This document shows, piece by piece, positions 47,036 through 57,190 of a stretch of DNA of 64,000 bases. Source of the DNA: Ophiura sarsii. Lineage: Eukaryota; Echinodermata; Ophiuroidea; Amphilepidida; Ophiuridae. Within the stretch, counting starts at the first letter, position 1, and each line of letters starts with the position of its first letter. The notes below the pieces were generated by a model. The model had not been told where the DNA came from. It worked only from the letters and a program-made list of their open reading frames with translations, and searched no databases. Where the stretch lies: contig CM069447.1 of the NCBI GenBank assembly GCA_035610835.1, positions 59,775,048 through 59,839,047 on the forward strand. The letters run 5' to 3'. Position numbers and translations under genes: made by a program.

Positions 47036-48520
47036 CATAGTTGTACGGTGCAATCTGGGAGTCTAGTAAAATAATGTCATGTATGCACCTGATTAGGGGC
47101 AATGGGTGGGGTGATACTGAGCAACATAAAAGTAACTTTCAATGAAGCTTTGAGTAACATTTGGCCTACTTTGAAACAATCTATGAAGTAAGCTTATAAA
47201 TAAATACTTTTATTCCATGCATGGATGATGGATGGAGTAGGCCTCGAGCTTAATATGTTGTGATACTAAGTTAAGCTTATGTTGTTTCAAGATGTGAGGG
47301 TCACATTCATGAAGGTATTGTGTATACTACCTGTATTCTGGAGGAAAACCATTTAACAAGTAAGTTAAATGGTAAACAAAGCCTGGAAGGGTACATCTGC
47401 TATGTTATTTTGTAGATATGGATTTAATCAATTTTGAACATTGGATGTTTGTACAACAACCCAGTGCATGTATCCTCCTTTCAGTAAAAAACACCTAGAC
47501 ATTCAAATCAATAAGAATTTCTTTCAAAAGGATGACTGCTGTCCTGACAAGTATTTATTTTAAAAAGGATGGAAGCTGTCCTCACAAATTGTAATATTGC
47601 TATGTTAATTTTGCAATCTTCAGTAGATAGCAAGTATCCATGCATGACAATTTCCACTCATAAAATAATAATAACGACATGGAAATATCATTCAAATGGT
47701 CACAAAATGTCCCAAATGGTTCAAGGTATAAACTATTCCGGTACATTTCAAGTACATTCAGCACAATATCAATTTCCTCAAGGCAATTTGGCGTGATTTG
47801 ACCCTTGACCTTGTATATATTAATATAATTAGGTAAGATATCAGATGTTTTGAAAGAGTGTAGCAGACGAATATTGTAAACAAGGTTTTTTTCAACCAGA
47901 TTGGGTGTGTTTCGATCCAATTGTTGCCTTTAAGTTGACCCATCTTGACGTGTTTTTGTAAGTAAGCCTATTGAAAACACTGTAATTCTATGCTATAAAA
48001 AAAGGTGATTTAAGATTTACACAAACCGCAAATCTCAGACAACCTGATCGGATCAAATTCGGCAGTCCTGCATAGTTGTACGGTGCACACTTGGGAGTCA
48101 TGGGTAAAATAATGTCATGTATGCACCTGATTAGGGGCAATGGAGGGGTGATACTGAGCAACATAAAAGTAACTTTCATTTTGGAATCTAATTTGATAAA
48201 TCTTTTACAACAACACCGTGGATGTACCCTCTTTTCAGTAAAAAAACACCTAGACATTCAATTAAACAAGAATTTCTTTCAAAAGGATGACTGCTGTCCT
48301 GGCAAGTATTTATTTTAAAAAAGATGGTAGCTGTCCTCGCAAATTGTAATATTGCTATGTTAATTTTGCTATCTTCAGTAGATAGCAGGTATCCATGCAT
48401 GACAATTTCCACTCATAACTAATTATAACAACATGGAAATATCATTAATATGGTCACAAAATGTTCCAAATGGTTCAAAGTAACTATTCCGGTACATTTC
48501 TAGTACATTCAGCACAATAT
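47036..48520 (+). repeat. Direct duplication of a composite repeat, about 0.5-1.0 kb apart
   Basis: GATTAGGGGCAATGG and ACTGAGCAACATAAAAGTAA occur near 47092 and 48128. ACACCTAGACATTCAA, AAAGGATGACTGCTGTCCTG and ATGCATGACAATTTCCACTC occur near 47491-47660 and 48247-48410. An inverted third copy of the latter block is at about 62060-62340. The section at 47770-48000 is a copy of repeat Y that lacks the family X MITE. Confidence 0.8.
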
Positions 48521-49263
48521 ATCAATTTCCTCAATTCATCATTTATTATCAGTGCAACGTCCACTTTTAGATGAAAAATGAGGGAGTCTTGTAAGGATAC
48601 ATATACGCACCCCTTACACCCCCCCCCCCCCCCCACACACCATACATTAATACGACATTACGCAAATTATAGTACGATTTCTGAGCAGCAATGGAACAAT
48701 AACCGTTACAAATTTGTACTTTTCAATCGCGATCATAGTGACATTTGCAAATATACACTAATTATGTTACACTATTTCATTCCTGTCATGCCTGTAGCCT
48801 TATGGGCCCAAATTTTGAGGTGATATTATGTCCACGTAATTTTCATTTAAACTGCTACATTTAGCTACATGTATAAGAAACCTAAAAATATTCAGCGGGT
48901 ACAATATCTACATTTTACAAGGTTGGTGTCCCTGTATTGACCACAGATGTTACGAGTTTTACATAAAATGCAAAAATAAACTGGTAATGAAAAATCCTCT
49001 CCGAATAACTAAGCAATGTCAACGATAACATTGTAGGACCTAAAATGCTAGACCCTGGTGCATTTTAAGCTCAGTTGCTCTAATTATACAATTAAGAGAA
49101 AGAACGTTTTTTACTACATGTACATCGCAGTAGGCTTTTTTATGTTGCGGTCAGTCGTAACATGTAGGGCCTACACAAAGTATATAAAAATCACATTCAT
49201 TAGACTGTTATCGTCCTGGTGTTGATGATATAGCCTACTATGCTTCCATAGTAATTATACAAC
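48521..49263. other. Intergenic DNA with poly-C run
   Basis: C run at about 48619-48634. Nothing else recognised. Confidence 0.45.
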
Positions 49264-49488
49264 TAACACATACAACTAACACAGGTCTGTATGGAGACCT
49301 CCCAAAATCACCCAAAGATAAGGGATAGAAGGACAAGATTCTCAGGCCACTGCTCTAGGAGTCGAGAATGTGTGCCAAAGCTGGTACACTGGATACCAAA
49401 GCATGGGAGAGAAAAACCTGGAAGACCTGCCCTAACTTACATCGATCTGCTAAAACAGGACACTGGTTTTGATGTCGGAGACTTAAAG
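49264..49488 (+). pseudogene. LINE ORF2 C-terminal fragment, same family as 14827-15870
   Basis: The frame reads RRTRFSGHCSRSRE, LVHWIPKHGREKPGRPALTY and LKQDTGFDVGDLK, matching the C-terminal tail of the RT pseudogene at 14.8 kb. It keeps the KIRDRRTRFSG segment that the other copy has lost near 15650. It breaks off at GDLK (49488), where a repeat of the TATTATGTGATCTTT family begins, so the last roughly 20 codons are missing. Confidence 0.85.
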
Positions 49489-49640
49489 GTATATTATGTG
49501 ATCTTTCCAGGGAACGCCCTCAACATCGAAAAAAAATTGAAAGAAGATTTTCTTGTAGATTTACATTTCTGATCATAAATCGTACATACATTCCAAGTTA
49601 CAGGGCGATACGATTCTTAATTACTTCAAAATCATGACCA
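49489..49640 (+). repeat. Arm of the TATTATGTGATCTTT repeat family
   Basis: GGTATATTATGTGATCTTTC, then AGTTACAGGGCGATACGATT and AATTACTTCAAAATCATG. Related to 17426-17560 and to the two arms of 50418-51204. Confidence 0.7.
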
Positions 49641-50417
49641 AGTACAGAGTTACTTCCTTATGAATACATGTATTTTGCTTGAATCATTACAAATGTAACT
49701 CCGACCCCGATGCGGTTTTGTATAATCAGTTATATCATGATAGGCCAAATTTCAACCATGTGATAGTTTTTACTATCATTATGGCTTGAAAGAATGACGT
49801 GATGTCATGATATAAAACAAATATTGAATGCCTTTTGTTTGTGTAATAGTAAAACTGTATCACTCGGTCCAATTTGTATTACTGCCCTCCCATGACAAAA
49901 CGGCATAACAGACTAATTGATTATTTTGAGATAATCTGTATTGACTGTGCTGAGCCACCATTGACTTGTACATCATATTTAATTTTGTAGGTGTATTGTT
50001 GGTGTTTGGGATTGAAACTGAATAGTTTGATATGTGTAATGGGTAGGTTTTGCAATCCATGACCAACTAATGGTAATAACTCAATTTTGACAAAACTGTC
50101 TGTTATGCCGTTTTGTCATGGGGGGATAATTCCATTACACTCGGTTTTGCCTCGTGCAATGGAAACATCTAAATTTGACCTTGTGGTATAGGTGTTACTA
50201 TCACACGCTCAGGCATCCGATATTTGTATACTATTTGACGCTCTGCGACAAAAGATTGTACCGACGAAGGTATTCATCAAAGTATTGTTGTAATGTAAAC
50301 CCTGAAGTTGCCATAAAACACAAATCAGGTTGAAACACGACTACATGTACCTTACGGCATTGCCCTACAGGATGAGTCAAACAATTCAGGGTTTATCATT
50401 GGTGTAAGATAGCGTGT
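49641..50417. other. Intergenic DNA, nothing recognised
   Basis: An inverted pair, CCTCCCATGACAAAACGGCATAACAGAC (about 49886) and GTCTGTTATGCCGTTTTGTC (about 50098), spans roughly 230 bp and may mark another small fold-back. The first member is quoted in two overlapping parts only: CCTCCCATGACAAAAC and ACGGCATAACAGAC. Confidence 0.5.
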
Positions 50418-51131
50418 ATTAAAGGCATATTATGTGATCTTTCCAAGTAGCGCCCTCTATCTCATTGATATTTACTATGGAAGCAGATTGTCTTGCATAT
50501 TTGCATTTTTGATCATAGATCATAAAGATCTTCTAAGTTACAGATCGATACGATTCATAATAAATTCAAGGTTTTAAGCGGTTGAAAAATATTTTTTTTC
50601 TTCAAATGTTACTCTAAAACCATGATTTTGAGGTAATTAGGAATCGTATCGCACTGTAACTTGCAGTGGCGTCAAAATAATATATATATATATATATATC
50701 CTGCCCCCCCCCCCTCCCCAAAATAATTTCAAAAAGGTTAACATTTGACCATTTTAGCATAAAATATCAAACTTTAGCGCGCTGCGCGCACATTTAATAC
50801 CATTACACACAGAAAACACTATGTAAAAATTATGTAATATAGAACTCCATAATTATTATGTAAGAGTTTACATAAAACATGTAATATATACCCAAGCTTG
50901 TGTAAATTCCTATGCAAAAGCTTAACACAACTGTTTACATAGTATTATGGAGTTCTATTTTTACACAGATTATGTATTTTTTACATAATTTGTGTAATTT
51001 TTTTACATAGTGTTTTCTGTGTGTAGGTATAATTATACCAAATTTGCAATTTGCTTACCAAATTATTTAAAATTAGACCAAATTTGACAGTTTTAGCGTA
51101 AAATGGCAAAAAGCGCACTTTTTAATTATTG

Positions 51132-51162
<31 letters not shown>

Positions 51163-51204
51163 ATTGAGGGCGTCCCCTGGAAAAAATCACATAATATACC
51201 TTTA
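50418..51204. mobile_element. TIR element with nested insertions
   Basis: AAAGGCATATTATGTGATCT on the left is mirrored by AATCACATAATATACCTTT on the right, both ends continuing to a GCGCCCTC / GAGGGCG block. A second inverted arm segment ends at about 50665, where CAGTGGCGTC (hAT-like) and an AT dinucleotide run begin. The right half contains poly-C at 50705 and 51132 and the nested MITE at 50806-51023. Confidence 0.75.
50806..51023. mobile_element. 218-bp MITE, TA target, 24-bp perfect ends
   Basis: CACACAGAAAACACTATGTA at the left is mirrored exactly by TACATAGTGTTTTCTGTGTG at the right, with TA at 50804-50805 and 51024-51025. The interior is rich in TATGTAA / TTACATA, so the whole element can fold into one imperfect hairpin. 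It shows Tc1/mariner-type target use without coding capacity. Confidence 0.88.
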
Positions 51205-51213
51205 TTCCGTAAT

Positions 51214-51420
51214 GGGGTCTTGACACTTAGACTAACTTAAGAATGTTTTACACCAAAGATACCCCATATTCAGGTCCCTTTTTCACCGATTTGTTTAACC
51301 AGTTCAAATACAAATGAATACATTTAGTAAAATCAAAGCAAGAACAAATTGTTCGCTATATTAAGCCTAAATTATATTTCATTGAAGTTGGTTATTCCAA
51401 ACGGGATTATGTGCTTGGCA
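51214..51420 (+). repeat. Repeat W, copy 2 (uninterrupted)
   Basis: Close match to the sequence flanking the MITE at 42953-43139 and to 43140-43345; it represents the state without that MITE. Confidence 0.75.
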
Positions 51421-51569
51421 CTTTTAAAACTCGCCCATTGCTTGTGTGGTAGATTTCGATCACGACAGGAGCATGCGCAGATGCGATTTTTGTGTAAGTG
51501 GTCTGTGATTTTGTCAATATTATATTTTTACTGTGATTTGTCGATCTGCATTAAATGCAAAAGTAACAA

Positions 51570-51643
51570 CGCCCCCGGCTGGACTCGAACCACCAACCTT
51601 TCGGTTAACAGTTGAACGCGCTAACCAATTGCGCCACGGAGGT
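51570..51643 (-). tRNA. tRNA-Asn(GTT)-like gene, probably pseudogenised
   Basis: The minus strand gives TGGCGCAATTGGTTAGCGCG (A box and D arm), anticodon loop CTGTTAA with anticodon GTT, and GGTTCGAGTCC (B box and T loop), 74 nt in all. The D arm is perfect. The anticodon stem TTCAA/CCGAA has two A-C mismatches where animal tRNA-Asn has TTCGG/CCGAA, the T stem has one G-G mismatch, and the first acceptor pair is A-C. These G-to-A changes suggest a decaying copy or a tRNA-derived SINE head. No obvious T-run terminator follows closely. Confidence 0.7.
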
Positions 51644-52215
51644 GATTATTTACTAGGCTGTTTTGGTTTGTTATGTTCATCCGTACACTTCCCCGTACAC
51701 TTTCTTGCAAAGTCGGGCATCGTTTTTTCTCAAATGTTGCTTGCATATTGCCGTTGCTGTCGCCTTTAATACATGTGCTGTCAGTTGAACTTGGAACCAA
51801 CGTTTAATTTGAACTGTCTATTTTCAATAAAAAAATACTCCAATACGGGAAAAAAATCAGAAAAGCTCACAGACAACAAATAAGAACATCATTTTACTCG
51901 ACCTAGAATTTCAATCAACGGATTTCAATCATCGGCAAAACCCGATGATGCGAGTGACGTCATTTAATGAGCTCATTAGCATAATTTATGTCCGTGAAAT
52001 GTACAATAGAGTGTTGTAGTGCTTGGGTAAAAGGCTGTTAATTAAAGTTGTTGCTAAATGGCACGCAAGTTGAGCATGGTTGTGTATTACCAAAATGTAC
52101 ATTTAAAATGGTAGTGTCCCTTTAATTATTTTGGGAATCCCCGCACGTACTAGTGACGTAGATGCAGCGCCATTGACCAATCAGAAAAGGCCAATGCGCA
52201 CGCAAAGGTATTCCC
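51644..52215. other. Intergenic DNA, nothing recognised
   Basis: A near-repeat ATTTCAATCAACGG / ATTTCAATCATCGG occurs near 51907 and 51922. No gene visible. Confidence 0.4.
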
Positions 52216-52300
52216 CGTGTTTTTGGCGATTACGGCAACATTTTCAAGCCCGTCAGAGAGGTAGTCAACTCCATGGGCGTATTTTGGAAATCGAGCAGGC
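52216..52300 (-). mobile_element. MITE family X, left piece of a split copy
   Basis: TTGGCGATTACGGCAACATT through CCATGGGCGTATTTTGGAAA matches the interior of the other X copies. It stops at CAGGCTC, and the rest of the copy resumes at 56650, about 4.35 kb away, on the other side of the giant fold-back. Confidence 0.8.
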
Positions 52301-53974
52301 TCCCGGTCCGTGTATATAACCGGACAATCGTTTTTCGTTATTTCGTTTTCAACACGGTAAGCAAAAACACAAATAGGATCATTTTCCGTTTGACTGTCAC
52401 AGTAGAAAAAAAAAACATGAGAAAAACTAGAATTTTAACGTCGTTTTTATTCCTCTATTTTCAACTAAGGAAAACTAAAAAGCTCAACCACATTCGTTTT
52501 TCTTTCTCTAATAAAGTGTAAAAATCAATCAGAAGAAAAATAAATAAATACAAATATTCGTTTTTCTTATCCGTTTTCATATAAGAAAAACGAAATAAAC
52601 AAGTGTATTCGTTTTTCATTTTCATTCAGAATTGTAACCAAAAGGCAATAGAAAAACCTAATTGATCTTGTTTCAAACATTCGTTTTTCTTGATACATTT
52701 TGAAACAAGAAAAAGTAAAATTGCCATGTATGTTAATGATTCGTTTCACTAACACAATACTAATAACAAACAGTAGAAAAATGTATATAACCGGACAATC
52801 GTTTTTCGTTATTTCGTTTTCAACACGGTAAGCAAAAAACACAAACGAAAAAAACCCCGATTGTACGTATTAAGAAAAACGAATATATCAAATTATTGTA
52901 GAACGAAAAATGATTGTACGTATTAAGAAAAACGAATAGGCCTATATACAATGGTCCGTGTATATAACCGGACAATCGTTTTTCGTTATTTCGTTTTCAA
53001 CACGGTAAGCAAAAAAACACAATATGATCATTTTCCGTTTGACTGTCAGAGTAGAAAAAACAAACAAGAGAAAAACTAGAATTTTTAACGTTCGTTTTTA
53101 TTCCTCTATTTTCAACTAAGGAAAACAAAAAAGATCAACCACATTCGATTTTCTTTCTCTAAATAAAGTGTAAAAATCAATCAGAAGAAAAATAAATAAA
53201 TACAAATATTCGTTTTTCTTATCTATTTTCATAAACGAAATAAACAAGTGTATTCGTTTTTCATTCTTCAACCAGAATTGTAACCAAAGGGCAATAGAAA
53301 AACCTAATTTGATCTTGTTTCAAACATTCGTTTTTCTTAATACAAAAAACAAACAGTAGAAAAATGTAAGTTTGACACATTCGTTTTTATAACTTCATTT
53401 GCCAACAAGAAAAACAATATGAGTCAACTACGTTCGTTTTTCGTTTCTTAAACACTTGTATGGTAAGTAAGCAAGAGAAAAACCTAAATTTTAAGAGTTA
53501 GTTTTTCTAACTTTATTTTCAAAACAAGAAAAACAAAAAGATTACTGCATTCGTTTTTCTTCTAATTCGATCAAGAACAAAATAACAAACACTACAAAAA
53601 ATGTTTTGGGACTTTAATACAATCAGGCGTTTTTCTCAACCCATTTTCAATCAAGAAAAATGAAAAGGTCATTTAAACTTTGTTTTTCATATTTCATTTT
53701 GCATCTAGGTAAAATCAGAACAGGATATGTGTGGTCATTTTTCTTTTTTATCGACTCTAATTTCTCAAAGGTTTACAATGAAAACAATTTATTTGATTAA
53801 TTTTGTTTTTGTAACATTCGTATTTATCCCTTCATTTTCAACTTAGAATAACTCAAAATATCAACCTTATTCGTTTTTCTTCTCTCCAGCAAAAGTGGGA
53901 AAATCAGTCAAAAAGTTGATATATTCGTTTATCTTAATACGTACAATCGTTTTTCGTTCTACAATAATTTGATA

Positions 53975-54420
53975 TTGTACGTATTAAGAAAAAACGAATA
54001 TATCAAATCATTGTAGACTGTAAAACGATTGTATGTATTAAGAAAAACGAATATCAAATCATTGTAGAACGAAAAACGATCGTACGTATTAAGAAAAACG
54101 AATATCAAATCATTGTAGAACGAAAAACGATCGTACGTATTAAGAAAAATGAATATATCAAATCATTGTAGACTGTAAAACGATTGTATGTATTAAGAAA
54201 AACGAATATCAAATCATTATAGAACGAAAAACGATCGTACGTATTAAGAAAAATGAATATATCAAATCATTGTAGACTGTAAAACGATTGTATGTATTAA
54301 GAAAAACGAATATCAAATCATTATAGAACGAAAAACGATTGTACGTATTAAGAAAAACGAATATATCAAATCATTGTAGAACGAAAAACGATTGCACGTA
54401 TTAAGAAAAATGAATATATC
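53975..54420 (+). repeat. Tandem loop array, about 50-bp unit, about nine copies
   Basis: The unit combines ACGTATTAAGAAAAACGAAT, ATCAAATCATTGTAGAACG and AAAAACGAT. It alternates between two variants (GAACGAAAAACGATCGTACG and GACTGTAAAACGATTGTATG). Similar arrays of about four and five units occur at 55855-56050 and 58060-58320. Confidence 0.9.
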
Positions 54421-55446
54421 AAAAAAGATTGACTGATTTTTCCACTTTTGCTGGAGAGAAGAAAGACGAATAAGGTTGATATTTTGAGTTGTTCTACGTT
54501 GAAAATTAAGGGATAAATTCGAATGTTACAAACAAACAAATAATCAAATAAATTGTTTTCATTATAAACCTTTGAGAAATTAGAGTCGGAAAATAGAAAA
54601 ATGACCACACATATCATATTCTGATTTACCTAGATGTAAAATGAAATATGAAAAACAAAGTTTAAATGACCTTTTCGTTTTTCTTGATTGAAAATGGGTT
54701 GAGAAAAACGCCTGATTGTATTAAAGTCCCAAAACAATTTTTATAATGTTTGTTATTTTGTTCTTGATCGAATTAAAAGAAAAGCGAATGCAGTAATCTT
54801 TTTGTTTTTCTTGTTTTGAAAATAAAGTGAGAAAAACTCAATCTTAAAATTTAGGTTTTTCTCTTGCTTACTTACCATACAAGTGTTTAAGAAACCAAAA
54901 ACGAACGTAGTTGACTGATATTGTTTTTCTTGTTTGCAAATGAAGTTATAAAAACGAATGTGTCAAACTTACATTTTTCTACTGTTTGTTTTTTGTATTA
55001 AGAAAAACGAATGTTTGAAACAAGATCAAATTAGGTTTTTCTATCGCCCTTTGGTTACAATTCTGGTTGAAGAATGAAAAACGAATACACTTGTTTATTT
55101 CGTTTTTCTTATATGAAAATGGATAAGAAAAACGAATATTTGTATTTATTTATTTTTCTTCTGATTGATTTTTACACTTTATTTAGAGAAAGAAAAACGA
55201 ATGTGGTTGATCTTTTTAGTTTTCCTTAGTTGAAAATAGAGTAATAAAAACGAACATTAAAAATTCTAGTTTTTCTCTTGTTTGTTTTTTCTACTCTGAC
55301 AGTCAAACGGAAAATGAACCTATTTGTGTTTTTTGCTTACCGTGTTGAAAACGAAATAACGATAAACGATAGTCCGGTTATATACACGGACCTACAATTA
55401 TTTGATATATTCGTTTTTCTTAGTACGTACAATCGTTTTTCGTTCT

Positions 55447-55860
55447 ACAATCAGAAATACACAAAATGTCTCTTTACATTTTTTACTAACATTAACAAAA
55501 CTTAAAAACAACAAACAGTTTTATAGCCCCATTTTCAGCTATTTCCGTTTCCCAATGCCTAAGAAGTATAACGGATAAGTCATTTATACATTCGTTTTTC
55601 GTTTTTCATTAGTGCAAACTTGTACGTCACATGTGAGTCACATGTGAGTTCGCGCCAGGAAGGCAGTATAGTACACGATACGGGCACGACTATGCTCGTT
55701 TTTCATTTCTGAAAGATTTGGCCTTCCATACGCAAAATTGGTAACAAGAAAAGACCGAGATTGAATTTATTACTTCATACATTCTTAGACGACGTATTGA
55801 CAAATTAAAACAATAGATAACGTTTTTCAATTCCATTTTGTGTATTTCTGATTGTAGAAT
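55447..55860. other. Non-repeated block inside fold-back 1
   Basis: Bounded by CAGAAATACACAAAATG and its complement CATTTTGTGTATTTCTG, with about 380 bp between them that lack the CGTTTTTC pattern except near 55585-55600 and 55700. Contains the direct repeat TCACATGTGAG. It may be a captured or ancestral loop. Confidence 0.6.
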
Positions 55861-56649
55861 GAAAAACGAATGTACGTATTAAGAAAAACGAATATATAAA
55901 ACTATTGTAGATCGAAAAACGATTGTACGTATTAAGAAAAACGAATATATCAAATTATTGTAGAACGAAAAACGATTGTACGTATTAAGAAAAACGAATA
56001 TAAAACTATTGTAGAACGAAAAACGATGGTACGTATTAAGAAAAACGAATATATCTATATTTTTGGACTGATTTTTCCACTTTTGCTGAAGAGAAGAAAA
56101 ACGAATAAGGTTGATATTTGAATTGTTCTAAGTTGAAAATGGAGGGATAAATACGAATGTTAAAAACTTACATTTTTCTACTGTTTGTTTTTTGTATTTG
56201 TGTCAGTCACGAATCATTAACATACATGGCAAGTTTTGTTTCTTGTTTCAAAATGTATCAAGAAAAACGAATGTTTGAAACAAGATCGAATTAGGTTTTT
56301 CTATTGCCTTTTGGTTACAATTCTGGTTGAAGAATGAAAAACGAATACACTTGTTTATTTCGTTTTTCTTATATGAAAACGGATTAAGAAAAACGAATAT
56401 ATGTATTTATTTATTTTTCTTCTGATTGATTTTTACACTTTATTAAGAGAAAAAAACCGAATGTGGTTGATCTTTTTAGTTTTCCTTAGTTGAAAATAGA
56501 GGAATAAAAACGAACCTTAAAAATGCTAGTTTTCCTCTGGTTTTTTTCTACTGTGACAGTCAAACGGAAAATGATCCTATTTGTGTTTTTTGCTTACCGT
56601 GTTAAAAACGAAATAACGAAAAACGATTGTCCGGTTATATACACGGACC

Positions 56650-56793
56650 GCTCACCTACCTATTTTCTTCACTTTTTGGTGAGAAAATGTGATAATCTTT
56701 AAGAAAAAATCACTCTACAAGGTCCAAGTTCGCAATTTATATCAGCGTTTTTGTACATATCCCTATGGAGCCTTATTTAGTAGTGTGGTCCCT
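56650..56793 (-). mobile_element. MITE family X, right piece of the split copy
   Basis: Starts GCTCACCTACCTATTTTC and runs to the terminus CTTATTTAGTAGTGTGGTCC, completing the copy begun at 52216. Confidence 0.8.
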
Positions 56794-56795
56794 GT

Positions 56796-56945
56796 AAAGG
56801 AGCAAACATCCTCGACAAGGACACAGACAAGCAGAAAAGATGGATAAGAGAAGCAATTTGAATATGATGACAGTGGCCTGGCATAATCAACCTCGACGAG
56901 GGCATTTATTCTTTGAGTCACGTGTTTGATCCACTCATCACACCT
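56796..56945 (+). pseudogene. Penelope-like retroelement C-terminal (GIY-YIG) fragment
   Basis: The plus strand reads KGANILDKDTDKQKRWIREAI, has three stops, then reads GIINLDEGIYSLSHVFDPLI. This pairing (D-D-RW-REAI followed by N-DEG-Y-LSH-D-L) is characteristic of the end of proteins from Penelope-like elements, whose GIY-YIG endonuclease follows the RT. Only about 50 codons survive. A (AAT)n tract and a duplicated 3' sequence follow. DIRS-type elements with a related tail are a less likely alternative. Confidence 0.65.
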
Positions 56946-56969
56946 CTGCATAATTGGAACGACAAAAAG

Positions 56970-57135
56970 CATCTCTCGTGGGAATAATAATAATAATAAT
57001 AATGATAATAACACTTATATATATATAGTATACACAGCATTTATTCAAGCGCTTGATACGTAGGCATCTCTCGTGGGAACAATAATAATAATACACAGTA
57101 TTTATTCAAACGCTTGATACGTAGGATCTCCAAGC
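56970..57135 (+). repeat. Duplicated (AAT)n-containing 3' tail
   Basis: GCATCTCTCGTGGGAA, then AATAATAAT, then a TATTTATTCAA-CGCTTGATACGTAGG phrase appears twice (about 56970-57065 and 57065-57128), followed by CCAAGCGCCTTACAAGATAT. This resembles the widespread AAGCGC-TTACA tails of retroelements. Confidence 0.7.
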
Positions 57136-57190
57136 GCCTTACAAGATATAAATAACAAAACAATTAAATACAAGAAAATATACACAATTT

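Larger units (their letters stand above)
52303..56649. mobile_element. Giant fold-back element 1 (CGTTTTTC family)
   Basis: Both extreme ends carry GGTCCGTGTATATAACCGGA followed by CAATCGTTTTTCGTTATTTC, in inverted orientation (52305 onward and up to 56649). Outer arms match for about 480 bp (52304-52781 and about 56170-56649). An inner unit (about 52952-55392) has the same ends and arms of roughly 970 bp around a tandem loop at about 53940-54420. Local hairpins of the type ATTCGTTTTTCTT ... AAGAAAAACGAA recur every 50-75 bp in the arms. No transposase frame is seen. Insertion into a family X MITE gives a probable short duplication (CTC or GCTC). Confidence 0.85.
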
